DNA from: Actinomyces faecalis
GTDB taxonomy: Bacteria > Actinomycetota > Actinomycetes > Actinomycetales > Actinomycetaceae
NCBI RefSeq assembly: GCF_013184985.2
Contig: NZ_CP063418.1
Span: 806,001 to 870,000 of the forward strand
Length of the DNA: 64,000 nucleotides
Direction of reading: 5' to 3'
Numbering within the stretch: the stretch's first letter is position 1; each line of letters opens with the position of its first letter. The position numbers and the translations under genes were made by a program. Positions 36,908 through 45,562 of this stretch are shown one piece after another. Below the pieces are notes generated by a model. The model had not been told where the DNA came from and made no database searches. It saw only the letters and a list, made by a program, of their open reading frames with translations.

Positions 36908-37768
36908 TCAGGGGTGGACGGCCAGGCCCTTGGACCCGGCCCAGGAGTGGTTGAGCGTGATCTGGACGGCCCGGTAGGTCTCGGTGTCCCACACCCCGGT
37001 CAGGGGCACCTTGTGGCCCTCGGGGATGCCGGACTGGTTCCACCACGCCTGGAAGGCCTTGATCGTCTTGGGGCCGTCGACCCCGTCCACTACCAGGTGG
37101 TCCTCGCCGGTAGCGGCCCGCATCTTGTAGGTGTCCAGCTGCCAGGTCAGGGCGTACTGGAGCGCCCGCACCACCTGGGACCAGGGCGCGGTAGCGGCCG
37201 TGCCCAGGACCTGGCGGACACGGGCACCGGTGGCAGGCCCCCACTGCCCGTCCACGGACAGGGGGTAGAGCACCAGACCGCCCGTAGCCGGCTTGGCTGG
37301 TGCCCCGCCCGCGAGGGCGCGGGCGCGGGCGTCCAGGTCGGCCAGGCGCGCGTACCAGCGGCCCGGGCAGGCGGTGGACATGTGGTCACGGTGACCGACC
37401 AGGGGCAGGGGCCCGTGCTCGGAGCGGATCGCGGCGACCAGGCCCGCCACGGTCTCGAGGTCGGCGTCGCTCATCTCCGGGCGGCACTCGATGCCGATCC
37501 CGCGCGGGTTGCCGGAGGGGCCTGCGTGCCAGGCCCGGTCCCGGTCGGACACCAGCTGTGTGACCCGCCCGGCGGACGCGACGTAGTGGGCGGACGCGCC
37601 GTGGTTGGAGGACCTGCACAGGTAGTCCACGACTCCCTGGTGGGTCTGGCCGTCGGCCCCCCAGTGGTGGATGACGACCTGGTTGGGGGCACCAGCCGGA
37701 CGGCCAGCACTGAAATTAGGTGACTGCCTCACGTCGGTGACGGCGGTGTTGGGGACGATCTTGGTCAC
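36908..37768 (-). CDS. Endolysin: N-acetylmuramoyl-L-alanine amidase with peptidoglycan-binding domain
   Basis: 286 residues from GTG 37768, chosen because AGGAGGAG lies seven bases upstream and the further-upstream frame is non-coding in character. The Amidase_2 domain (about 15-160) keeps the zinc ligands: His in VVIHHWGADG (34), His in RAWHAG (about 80) and the region VGHRDHMSTACPG (about 145). The C-terminal part (about 190-280) resembles a PG_binding_1 module, with VDGVDGPKTIKAFQAWWNQ. It cleaves the sugar-peptide amide bond at lysis. No signal peptide is present, so release depends on the holin. Confidence 0.9.
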   Translation of the reverse strand: MTKIVPNTAVTDVRQSPNFSAGRPAGAPNQVVIHHWGADGQTHQGVVDYLCRSSNHGASAHYVASAGRVTQLVSDRDRAWHAGPSGNPRGIGIECRPEMSDADLETVAGLVAAIRSEHGPLPLVGHRDHMSTACPGRWYARLADLDARARALAGGAPAKPATGGLVLYPLSVDGQWGPATGARVRQVLGTAATAPWSQVVRALQYALTWQLDTYKMRAATGEDHLVVDGVDGPKTIKAFQAWWNQSGIPEGHKVPLTGVWDTETYRAVQITLNHSWAGSKGLAVHP

Positions 37769-37796
37769 GGTCTCCTCCTGGGTGCGGGTATGGCAA

Positions 37797-37826
37797 GAGC
37801 CCCGCACCGGTGTGGTGACGGGGCTC
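37797..37826 (-). terminator. Intercistronic hairpin before the endolysin gene
   Basis: GAGCCCC (37797-37803) pairs with GGGGCTC (37820-37826), with CACC/GGTG pairing inside. It lies between the tail-fibre gene and the lysis genes and may lower lysis gene expression by partial termination. Confidence 0.5.
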
Positions 37827-37848
37827 GGGTGGGTCGTGTGTGTAGGTG

Positions 37849-38400
37849 TCAGGCGAGGGCCCACAGGGCCGGGACGCCTGGCGGCTCCCAGCCGGTCTGT
37901 GAGGTGTGGGGCTGGACGCACCGGTAGACGGTGCCGCCGTAGGACACCAGGTCGCCGGCCGTGTAGGAGGCCCCTGCCTGCCAGGTGGGCGTGTCAGGGA
38001 CCAGCTCGTGGTCCGCGCCCCCGCCCGGGAGGCGGGTGCCGTCCTCAGGCCGCGCGGTGACCTCCTCCCACAGGTCCCCGGTGCTGGGGGGCCAGGAGTT
38101 AGCTGGGTGCTTGGAGCGCCACAGCCTGCCCTCGTGGGCCACGACCCGCCCCAGCGGGTAGGCGTCGTGCGCGCCGGTGGGCTGGACCCACTCAGGCCAC
38201 GCACCCACGTCAGCCAGGGCCTCCTCGGTGGCCTCAGGCTGGGAGCCGTCGCGGGCGTCAAGGTAGTCAGCGGCGATCCGCTCGGCCTGGCCCGGTGCGC
38301 TGGCCAGGGTCTGACGGCGCCCGGACTCGACCAGGACGGCATCCCACAGGGCCTGCCACTGCTCGTCGGTCATGGCGCGGAACTGGTCCTCGGTGATCAT
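37849..38400 (-). CDS. Tail-associated protein with two chitin-binding-like (CBM5/12) modules
   Basis: 183 residues. After an N-terminal helical part (MITEDQFRAMTDEQWQALWD) come two repeats of the aromatic CBM5/12 pattern: PEWVQPTGAHDAYPLGRVV with LWRSKHPANSW (about 68-113), and PTWQAGASYTAGDLVSYGG with YRCVQPHTSQTGWEPP (about 137-178). Such modules bind chitin-like or N-acetylglucosamine polymers. On a phage tail they would touch cell-wall sugar. The gene lies between the baseplate protein and endolysin. Confidence 0.72.
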   Translation of the reverse strand: MITEDQFRAMTDEQWQALWDAVLVESGRRQTLASAPGQAERIAADYLDARDGSQPEATEEALADVGAWPEWVQPTGAHDAYPLGRVVAHEGRLWRSKHPANSWPPSTGDLWEEVTARPEDGTRLPGGGADHELVPDTPTWQAGASYTAGDLVSYGGTVYRCVQPHTSQTGWEPPGVPALWALA

Positions 38401-38436
38401 CTCATCTCACTCTTCCTATCTGACTGTGTGCTGGGG

Positions 38437-39441
38437 TCAGGCGACCCAGGTGGCGGTGCCGTAGCACCAGCCCGTGCCCCAGGTGAAGGAGCTGGTGGGC
38501 TGGACGCTGATCGACCTGTCCGCGCTCCTGTACACCAGGGGCACGGCGTAGGCGCCGGCGTGGAGGGTGCCCAGGCTGGTCCAGTCCGGTGGGGCGGGCA
38601 CACTCGCTGGTATGTGAGCGATCGGGAACCCCTCACTCCCCCTGGTGTCGAATGAGCTCCGGGGCCAGCGGATGGTCAGGGGTGCCAGGTGGAGGGCACC
38701 GACGCTGTGCACGTGTCCGGACGACGGGTCGAGCACCCACCAGCTCTCCGCGGTCAGGGGAGCGGACGAGCGGACGTCCCCGGCCTGCACCGCCTCCCAC
38801 CTGGTACCGTCCCACGCCCGGAGCACCCCGGAGACGCGGACGTAGACCGGGTTAACGGCCGACGCGGCGACCCCCCTCACCAGGGCGTCAGCCTCAGCCT
38901 GGGTGGCGGCAGTCAGTATCCCGCCCACCGGTGTCGTCCACCGCGCACGGACGATGCTCGCGGCAGGGACGTCCGCCCCGACGGTGGCACCGCGCGGCAC
39001 GGTCACCGTGAAGACAGCCAGGGCGCCGGACGGGACCGACGGCACCCTCGGCGAGGACGACGGCGTGCCCTGGGTGACACCCACCTCTACCTCACTGTCA
39101 GGGTGCGTCCCATCCACCTCGTAGTCCCAGTGACGCACCCACACCACGTCTGTGCGCGGGTAGGTGGTGGACCCTACGGCCAGGGGGACCTCGCCGGCCT
39201 CGACCCGTGGGCACAGCCACCCTCCCCTGGGTGAGGAGATCACGGCCGTGAACGCGCTCCAGGCGATCGCCATACGCGTGTTGGGGCGGGTGACCTCGGC
39301 GGCCCCGGTCTCAGCCATGATCCCCTCAGCCCTCGCCAGGGAGGCCAGGGACAGGCGCATGTCAGCGGGCGTGGTCACCCCCTTGGGGCGCCGGTTCCGC
39401 TCGTCCCAGGCTGTGACGATGCCGCGGTGGGTGTCGACCAT
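38437..39441 (-). CDS. Phage minor tail/baseplate protein
   Basis: 334 residues from ATG 39441, which follows GAGAGGACC; the frame extends 16 residues further but lacks a ribosome binding site. The first ~60 residues (MVDTHRGIVTAWDERNRRPK) and the beta-rich remainder with GGILTAATQAEADALVRG look like actinophage minor tail proteins placed after the Gp37-like protein. No catalytic motif is seen. It probably forms the upper baseplate or a receptor-binding appendage. Confidence 0.6.
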   Translation of the reverse strand: MVDTHRGIVTAWDERNRRPKGVTTPADMRLSLASLARAEGIMAETGAAEVTRPNTRMAIAWSAFTAVISSPRGGWLCPRVEAGEVPLAVGSTTYPRTDVVWVRHWDYEVDGTHPDSEVEVGVTQGTPSSSPRVPSVPSGALAVFTVTVPRGATVGADVPAASIVRARWTTPVGGILTAATQAEADALVRGVAASAVNPVYVRVSGVLRAWDGTRWEAVQAGDVRSSAPLTAESWWVLDPSSGHVHSVGALHLAPLTIRWPRSSFDTRGSEGFPIAHIPASVPAPPDWTSLGTLHAGAYAVPLVYRSADRSISVQPTSSFTWGTGWCYGTATWVA

Positions 39442-39458
39442 GATCAGGTCCTCTCGTG

Positions 39459-39959
39459 TCAGGTGTAGGAGACGACGGCGTCCAGGCACGTGGTGCCAGG
39501 CCCCGTCACGGTGCCGGCGGCAGCAGCGACGGTCAGGGTGACAGCGACGGTCTGGCCAGCCAGGACGGGCGCGGTCAGGGCGGCGCTGCCAGCCAGGTAC
39601 CAGGTGCCCGGCTCCCCCGGCACGAGCTGGAGGGCCGGAGAGCGGACCCCTGCCACGGTGACCACCAAGGTCGGCTGGGCCGAGGCGCGCACCTGGCCGG
39701 TGGCGGTGGCCAGCACCAGGACGCGTGAGCGCCCAGGCGGCACGGTCACCGAGGTGGTGACCACCGCCTGCCCGGCGGTGGCGGACCAGTCGGAGCGCTG
39801 ACCGTGCACGACCGTCACCTCGGGGGCGGACGCCGGCACCCGGGAGGCTCCCACCTGGCCGGCGGTCACCCCGGACAGTGACGACACCTGCCCGCTCAGG
39901 GCGCGCAGGGCGTCAGGCACGACCGTGGCCGCCGACCTGATCGGCGCGTACAGCCCCAT
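39459..39959 (-). CDS. Phage tail protein of unknown function
   Basis: 166 residues rich in Val, Thr and Ala, predicted almost all beta. It starts MGLYAPIRSAATVVPDALRA and contains repeated strand motifs such as GTWYLAGSAALTAPVLAGQT. It follows the Gp37-like gene directly (the ATG overlaps the previous stop) and precedes the baseplate protein by 17 bases. Virion location is inferred from context only. Confidence 0.6.
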   Translation of the reverse strand: MGLYAPIRSAATVVPDALRALSGQVSSLSGVTAGQVGASRVPASAPEVTVVHGQRSDWSATAGQAVVTTSVTVPPGRSRVLVLATATGQVRASAQPTLVVTVAGVRSPALQLVPGEPGTWYLAGSAALTAPVLAGQTVAVTLTVAAAAGTVTGPGTTCLDAVVSYT

Positions 39960-41098
39960 CAGGCCACCCCCTCAGCGACGACCTCACGGCACGAGCAGGT
40001 GACCCACTCGCCCTCGTCACCGGACGTCTCCAGCACCTTGAGGACGATCGTTCCGGAGCCGAGGTAGGGGTCGTCGTGACGCAGCCGCACGTGGTCGCCC
40101 GGCAGGACGGCGTCACCCAGCGCGTAGCCAGACTCGTCGGTACGGCGGGCCCTCAGAGAGACGACCTCGGTGGACCTGGCGCGTACGACCGTGGGGGTGC
40201 GCGCCCACCCGGCCAGCGTCGTCAGGTCAGAGACGGTGGAGTGGGAGGTGTCAGCCGCCTGCAGCAGCGGCCAGCCGCGCCCCTCCAGCCACCGGTCGTG
40301 GTGGTGGGCGATCAGCGTCTGGTCGTCCTGCGAGCCACCCCTGGCCCACGAGTCACCCACCATGTCCGAGGCGTCCTCCTCCACGGACAGGTCGATCAGC
40401 GGCACCGCCCTGCGGCGGGCGTCCCAGGAGTGCTCGCCACTGACCAGCTCTGGGGATCCTGTGAGCATGTGCCAGGACAGGGACGTGCCCCCGTCGGCCA
40501 GGCGCGGGTCGAAGACGATTTCCGGCCCGTCGATGACTCCGGTCAGGTCCTCCAGGCGGTCGGCGACCGTGGCCAGGTCCGGTCCCAGGTAGTTGCGTAC
40601 CGACCCGCCAGCCTGCTTCTGGGGCAGGACGACCGGCAGGGTGCCTGCGGACAGGGCCAGGCCCACCAGGTCACGGGCGATGGAGGGCAGCGTCCCCGAC
40701 ATGTGCACCGTCCACGGGGGCGGGTAGGTGCCGTCCCTGCCGGCCACCTGGCCGCCAGAGTAGGAGTCCAGAGCGGGACTGAGCACGAGGCGGCGCTTGA
40801 GCAGCGCCCACAGGTCCTCGCACGAGACCTTCAGCGTCTGGGTGTCAGCGTCCCACCTGCGGGCGTACACGACGCCCGCCGCCACCACGCGCCTGCTGGC
40901 CGTGTCCGTGACAGCCAGGGTGGTGCGCCACGGCGCCAGCTCCTCACGCAGGCTCCGCCCCGCCAGGCCTCGGCTCCACGGCACCGTCACCTCCAGCGCC
41001 CCCGCCCCCGACACCTGACGACGCCACGACCAGCCAGAGGCCGGCAGGGCCTCCAGGCGCGCCCCGGTGACCGTGTCGTGCACGGTGACTAGATCCAT
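39959..41098 (-). CDS. Tail-hub protein (Siphovirus ReqiPepy6 Gp37-like)
   Basis: 379 residues from ATG 41098, with GGAGGACCGC upstream, overlapping the Dit stop by ten bases. It begins VTVHDTVTGARLEALPASGWSW, contains the typical YARRWDADTQTLKVSCEDLWALLKRR-type segment in pieces (about 77-105), and ends with GDHVRLRHDDPYLGSGTIVLKV. This is the pattern of the Gp37-like family, which forms the central tail hub below Dit. Confidence 0.75.
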   Translation of the reverse strand: MDLVTVHDTVTGARLEALPASGWSWRRQVSGAGALEVTVPWSRGLAGRSLREELAPWRTTLAVTDTASRRVVAAGVVYARRWDADTQTLKVSCEDLWALLKRRLVLSPALDSYSGGQVAGRDGTYPPPWTVHMSGTLPSIARDLVGLALSAGTLPVVLPQKQAGGSVRNYLGPDLATVADRLEDLTGVIDGPEIVFDPRLADGGTSLSWHMLTGSPELVSGEHSWDARRRAVPLIDLSVEEDASDMVGDSWARGGSQDDQTLIAHHHDRWLEGRGWPLLQAADTSHSTVSDLTTLAGWARTPTVVRARSTEVVSLRARRTDESGYALGDAVLPGDHVRLRHDDPYLGSGTIVLKVLETSGDEGEWVTCSCREVVAEGVA

Positions 41099-42003
41099 GC
41101 GGTCCTCCACCTGATACGCATCAGTGCCGGCCGGCTGGCGGCCACCTCCACGTAGGAGGTGCCAGGCCGCACCTGAAAGAAGTCGTCAAGCGTGAGCCCG
41201 GTCTGGGCTACGCGCGCCCCGGCGAGAGTCACCGCCCCGCTGCCCGTGTCGATACGCAGCACCTGGCCGGACGGGACCGGCTCGGACCAGCGGACGGTGC
41301 GCCCGCCCAGGGTCCACGACGCCCACCCCACCGGGCCGGCCACCTCCAGCACAGGCCAGGAGGCGGCCGTCCCCGCAGCGGTAACCATGAGGGACGAGGT
41401 GGCCCCACCCGTGAAGACCGCCGCCGCCACAGTGCCCGTGGTCGCCTCGCTCGTCGGGGACTGGTCGAACACCGGGAACATGAGGCCCCCGTCCGGCGAC
41501 CTCGACCACACGCCCTCGCTCGACTCCCACGACGACAGGTCGCCGTCGTCCCCAGGCCCCCCGTAGATCAGCGGGTCAGGGATCGTAAAGATCAGAGACC
41601 AGGTAGACCCCGGCTCCTCCCACCTGGCAACCTTCGCCTGAGCCGACAAGAAGCCGCGCACGTGACTGGTGCGCCCCGTCTCCTCGACGACGATACGCAC
41701 CCACTGTCGACTGATCGCAGAGATCAGACTGCGGGCCTGGATCTCGTCCTCCTCGCTGGATGGGGCGTGGTGGGCGACGACAGTCAGCACGCGCGCACCG
41801 ACCAGCAGCGAGGCTGGTGCGAATGCGCCGTCTGCCTGCGGTCGCTCCTTGGCGTCAGCCCGTGGCGCTGGAGCTGACCACCACCCATCCATGTTGCCGG
41901 CGTCAGGCTCAGCGAGCGCCCACCCGTCTGTCGTCTCCGAGGCGTCGAGGACCACGGTCCTCGAGTCGTCGGCGATCAGAGTTACGCGCTGGACGATGCT
42001 CAC
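41089..42003 (-). CDS. Distal tail protein (Dit-like)
   Basis: 304 residues. The N-terminal half (MSIVQRVTLIADDSRTVVLD with QWVRIVVEETGRTSHVRGFL) fits the Dit ring domain, and the C-terminal half (about 180-300) is a galectin-like beta sandwich ending FFQVRPGTSYVEVAASRPA. Dit links the tail tube to the hub. The gene follows the tape measure by one base, the conserved place for dit. Confidence 0.75.
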   Translation of the reverse strand: MSIVQRVTLIADDSRTVVLDASETTDGWALAEPDAGNMDGWWSAPAPRADAKERPQADGAFAPASLLVGARVLTVVAHHAPSSEEDEIQARSLISAISRQWVRIVVEETGRTSHVRGFLSAQAKVARWEEPGSTWSLIFTIPDPLIYGGPGDDGDLSSWESSEGVWSRSPDGGLMFPVFDQSPTSEATTGTVAAAVFTGGATSSLMVTAAGTAASWPVLEVAGPVGWASWTLGGRTVRWSEPVPSGQVLRIDTGSGAVTLAGARVAQTGLTLDDFFQVRPGTSYVEVAASRPALMRIRWRTAWI

Positions 42004-42004
42004 G

Positions 42005-44728
42005 TCAGGACACTCCCATCAGTCCGCGCACCTCCTGGGCCACCCAGCGGGCAGCCACCTGGGGGTCGTGGTTGACGATCTCGAAGTGGTTGCTGATGGA
42101 CGCGCCCACGTTCGGGTGGGTGCGTCGCGCATCAAGGTCGATGGTCGACGGGATGCTGTTAGTCAGACCGCCGAGCGACCGCTCGACCTTGGAGTACTGG
42201 GACTCCATGCCGTCAACCAGGCCGCCGATGATCAGACGACCAGCCGGCCTCAGGATGACCTTGTCCAGCGGGGCCGGGCCCTTCCAGTCCGGCAGGAGGC
42301 TGGTCAGGGACGACAGGGTCGACTTGACCTTGTCGAACGCGCCCTTGATGCCGTTGACCAGGCCGTCGATGATCTGCCGCCCCGCGCCAGTCAGCCACGA
42401 CCCCGCTCCCGAGAAGACGCCCCGCACCTGCGAGGGGATGTTGCGGATGAACGACATCATGGCGTTGACACCTGCTGACACCGCGGAGCCGATGCTGCTC
42501 CAGGCTCCGGAGACCACAGACCGCAGGGAGTTCCACACGTCGGACCAGATGCTCCGGACCAGGTCGACCCCGGCCGAGATGACCGACTGGACGACCTTGA
42601 TCGCCCCCTGGACTACGGCCTTGATGCCCTCCCACACGCTGGAGAAGACCTGCTTGATCCCCTCCCACACCTGGGACCAGTCGCCGTTGATGACCCCCAT
42701 GACCGCGGTGATGACGCCTGCGATCACGCCCAGGGCCGCCTGGATGATCGCTACCATCACGCTGAAGGCCGCCTCGATGACCGGCTGGAACATCTGGAAG
42801 CCTGCGATGACGTTAGGCAGGACGGCCGCGACCAGCTGGGCCAGCAGGTCGAGCACCGGGGTCAGGGCCGGCAGGATCGCGATGATCGCGTCAGTGATCA
42901 GCTGCAGGATGGGGGCGAGCACCTCGATCAGGGGCACCAGGGCAGAGGCTGCGATCTCGACGATCTGCACGATCACCGGGAGCAGAGCGTCGACCAGCTG
43001 GACGATGATCGGCGCCAGCACGGCCAGGACCGAGGCGATCACCGGCGCGAGCGCCTGGATGATCGGTACCAGGGCCTCACCGAGCATGGAGATGATCGGG
43101 CTGAGCGCACCAGCCAGTTCCACGATGACCGGGGCCAGGGAGGACACGAGCTGGGCGATGACAGGTCCCAGGGCTGCCACCAGGTCGCCGGCCACGGACG
43201 CCACCGCGCCCAGGGCCTGACCCAGTGCTGGCATGGTCGGGGCCAGGGCCTGGACGGCTGAGCGGACACCCAGGAAGAAGTCCTGCAGGCCACCGGACGC
43301 GATGAGCGCCTGAGCCGCCTGGGCGATACCGCCCAGCGCGACGGACCCGATCTGCCCGGCCAGGGGGAGGATCTGCTGGAGGACGGGCGCGAGGGCGCCG
43401 AACGCGCCTAGCAGCTGGCTGACGCCGGGGCCGAGCCTGGAGACGGCTTCCCGAGCAGCCTTGAAGGTGGTGGTCAGGGTCTCCTGGGCTCCCGGCGCGG
43501 ACAGGGCCTGGTTGACCTGGCGCAGGGCCTCGACCGCCGGGGTCAGGGCCCCGTGCCCGGAGCGGCCGATGGCGGTGAAGACGGCGGAGACGATCCCGCC
43601 GACCTGCGCGAGCAGGTCCCCGAGGGTCCTGACTGCGTTCCAGGCGTCCTGGATCGACTGGGCGATCGACCCGTCGGCGAGGCCGTTGTCAGCCCACGCC
43701 CGGAAGGAGAGCGCGACCTCGTTGGCCTTGGAGGCGATAGCGGGCAGGAACGAGGCCCCGACCTCGCCCAGGCTGAGCAGGCCGTCCACGAACGCGCCGA
43801 CCCCGTCCCCGGCGACACCGACCGCCTGGGACAGGTGCTGCAGGGTGCCCTGGAAGCCTGGGATGTGGTCACTGACGGCGGAGGCGACGGCCTGACCCAT
43901 GAGACCGAACTGGGTGGCGACGTCATTGAGCTGCCCTTGGAGGGCTGGCAGGGCCGCCCTGGCCAGGTCCCGGATAGGGTCTGCCGCCTGCTTCCAGAAG
44001 GAGACGCTGATCGAGTCCTGCAGGTCGGTGAAGGCGGGGCCGAGGTCCGCCAGGACGTCCTTGACGTCAGCCAGGGCCGCGACCAGGACGCCGCCTCCGG
44101 CCGCGAACGCGCCCAGCACGCCAGGGGCGGCCAGCAGGACCGGCAGGGTGGCTGCCAGGCCGTTACCCAGGGAGGCGATACCTCCGAGCGCGACCATGGA
44201 CACGGACGCGACGTTGAGGATCGCGGGCCCCACCATGGCGGCCTTGGCGGCCACCAGGTCGAGGTTGGAGCCCAGGCTCCTCAGGCCTGAGCCCAGGCGC
44301 TTGATGACGTTGCCGCCCGACAGGGCCATGAGCGCGGCCTTGGCGGCGGCCAGCGACCGGGTAGAGACCCTGGCCCTGATCTCGACGACGCGGGGACGGT
44401 CGAACCACGCGAGCTGGGCTGCAGCCTTCCCCTTGTCCAGGTCCGCGTTGACGGTGGCCTCGCCCTCGAGGTCGTCCAGCTTGCGCTTGACCTCCTTGAG
44501 GGAGGAGGCCGACAGGTCCGCGCTGACGGTGGTCCTGACGTCCTTGAGACGCTCCTTGAGGTCCTTGCGGACGTCGGCGAGAGAGGACCTGTCCAGGACG
44601 GGGATGACCTCGATGCGGGCCTTGACCTGCTTCTCGATCCGCTCCAGGGACTTCCTGAGTTGCTCCTTGAACTTCCTGGAGTCCGGGTAGACGGTGACGG
44701 AGAGCTTGCCGACGTTTCCAGCGGCCAC
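42005..44728 (-). CDS. Tail tape measure protein
   Basis: 907 residues from GTG 44728. It is the longest tail gene and follows the G/GT chaperones. The N-terminus is coiled coil (SRKFKEQLRKSLERIEKQVK onward). The middle is a long hydrophobic, Ala/Val/Leu/Pro-rich repeat region (about 460-690; APVIVELAGALSPIISMLGEA-like units of about 11-22 residues). The C-terminus has WSQVWEGIKQVFSSVWEGIK and a glycine-rich hinge. It sets tail length and is ejected first during infection. No lysozyme or peptidase motif is visible. Confidence 0.9.
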   Translation of the reverse strand: MAAGNVGKLSVTVYPDSRKFKEQLRKSLERIEKQVKARIEVIPVLDRSSLADVRKDLKERLKDVRTTVSADLSASSLKEVKRKLDDLEGEATVNADLDKGKAAAQLAWFDRPRVVEIRARVSTRSLAAAKAALMALSGGNVIKRLGSGLRSLGSNLDLVAAKAAMVGPAILNVASVSMVALGGIASLGNGLAATLPVLLAAPGVLGAFAAGGGVLVAALADVKDVLADLGPAFTDLQDSISVSFWKQAADPIRDLARAALPALQGQLNDVATQFGLMGQAVASAVSDHIPGFQGTLQHLSQAVGVAGDGVGAFVDGLLSLGEVGASFLPAIASKANEVALSFRAWADNGLADGSIAQSIQDAWNAVRTLGDLLAQVGGIVSAVFTAIGRSGHGALTPAVEALRQVNQALSAPGAQETLTTTFKAAREAVSRLGPGVSQLLGAFGALAPVLQQILPLAGQIGSVALGGIAQAAQALIASGGLQDFFLGVRSAVQALAPTMPALGQALGAVASVAGDLVAALGPVIAQLVSSLAPVIVELAGALSPIISMLGEALVPIIQALAPVIASVLAVLAPIIVQLVDALLPVIVQIVEIAASALVPLIEVLAPILQLITDAIIAILPALTPVLDLLAQLVAAVLPNVIAGFQMFQPVIEAAFSVMVAIIQAALGVIAGVITAVMGVINGDWSQVWEGIKQVFSSVWEGIKAVVQGAIKVVQSVISAGVDLVRSIWSDVWNSLRSVVSGAWSSIGSAVSAGVNAMMSFIRNIPSQVRGVFSGAGSWLTGAGRQIIDGLVNGIKGAFDKVKSTLSSLTSLLPDWKGPAPLDKVILRPAGRLIIGGLVDGMESQYSKVERSLGGLTNSIPSTIDLDARRTHPNVGASISNHFEIVNHDPQVAARWVAQEVRGLMGVS

Positions 44729-44753
44729 GTGCCACCACCTATCTGTTGAGTTG

Positions 44754-45134
44754 TCAGTCCAGGAGGTTCGAGAAGGACTCCATCAGGGACCGCGGCCGCC
44801 GCTGGCGCGGGGGACTGGGCCTGGCGGAGCACTCTGCGGGGCGGAGCCTGACCTTCGGGTTGACCGCGCTGGCCTTGGCGCCTAGCAGGGTCGCGTCTGC
44901 GGTGTCAGCCAGCTTGGCGGTGTCCACGGACCAGCCGAACCACTGCTCTCCGCCCAGCAGGCACCTGGCCCGGTGCATGGAGTAGGGCTCGTAGGGGAGC
45001 CGTTCGCGTAGGAGGGTCAGGATCAGGTCAGCAGGCACCTCGTCGAGGTACACGTCGAGGCGGTACAGGGCCCAGAAGTCGGCGACCGCCTCGACGTGCT
45101 CGGCGAAGAAGGCTGCTATCGCGCGTCTTTTCCC
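44754..45134 (-). CDS. Tail assembly chaperone T extension (made by -1 frameshift)
   Basis: This frame has no convincing start of its own: the first GTG (45053) lacks a ribosome binding site. Read through the GGGAAAA slip at 45134-45128, the upstream chaperone continues as KRRAIAAFFAEHVEAVADF, then WALYRLDVYLDEVPADLIL and on to NLLD at 44754. The extension is about 125 residues. Its helical part plus Pro/Arg-rich tail fits the T part of gpGT chaperones that recruit tail tube protein to the tape measure. Confidence 0.75.
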   Translation of the reverse strand, partial: GKRRAIAAFFAEHVEAVADFWALYRLDVYLDEVPADLILTLLRERLPYEPYSMHRARCLLGGEQWFGWSVDTAKLADTADATLLGAKASAVNPKVRLRPAECSARPSPPRQRRPRSLMESFSNLLD

Positions 45135-45463
45135 AGCTCACCGGCGTATGCGACTACGAGGTTGAGGGCACGCTCCAGACCGCCGGGGCCCATGGTGAAC
45201 TCCTCGAACGCCTCGACGTCCGGGGCGAAGCGCTCGGCCACCCAGTCGATGAAGTCGGCGGCCTGGTTGAGGTCCAGGTCGACGTCCTCGGAGTCCTCGA
45301 GGACGCCCATGGCCTGTAGGCGGGCGACCAGGCGGGCCTGGTCGGACCCCCTGACCTTGCTGAAGGGCTTGAGGAGGTCGTGGCCCTCGACGTCGCTGAA
45401 GCGCGGCTGGGGGTCCTTGTGGTCGGCGGGCTTCTTGGGCGGGTTCTTGCGTTCGGTAGCCAT
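45116..45463 (-). CDS. Tail assembly chaperone G
   Basis: 115 residues. The family features are a Lys/Pro-rich start (MATERKNPPKKPADHKDPQP), the helical core (SDQARLVARLQAMGV with the acidic DVDLDLNQAADFIDWVAERF) and a C-terminus (VVAYAGELGKDAR) that contains the slippery site a few codons before the stop. It lies between the major tail protein and tape measure genes, the conserved place. A minor share of ribosomes should slip to produce the GT fusion. Confidence 0.85.
   Translation of the reverse strand: MATERKNPPKKPADHKDPQPRFSDVEGHDLLKPFSKVRGSDQARLVARLQAMGVLEDSEDVDLDLNQAADFIDWVAERFAPDVEAFEEFTMGPGGLERALNLVVAYAGELGKDAR
45128..45134 (-). promoter_or_regulatory. Programmed -1 ribosomal frameshift site GGGAAAA
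   Basis: On the minus strand the codons are CTG GGA AAA GAC, giving the X XXY YYZ heptamer G GGA AAA. A -1 slip joins chaperone G to the downstream frame that runs to 44754. The zero-frame stop TAG is at 45118-45116. Confidence 0.8.
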
Positions 45464-45507
45464 GAGGGCTGCTCCTTGGTCTGCGAGGGGAGGTGTGCAA
45501 GGGGTGG

Positions 45508-45550
45508 CCCTCCCGCCCCGTCACCCCTCGCAGCAGGCGGGGCGGGAGGG
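45508..45550 (-). terminator. Hairpin after the major tail protein gene
   Basis: CCCTCCCGCCCC (45508-45519) and GGGGCGGGAGGG (45539-45550) form a perfect 12-bp stem, 13 bases after the tail tube stop and before the chaperone gene. A partial terminator or mRNA stabiliser would keep tail tube levels above the downstream proteins. Confidence 0.6.
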
Positions 45551-45562
45551 TGTCTCGTGGTC

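Noticed and set aside
41760..43220. 486-residue plus-strand frame opposite tape measure and Dit
   Set aside because: Shadow of the tape measure repeats; the minus-strand genes fit the phage gene order.
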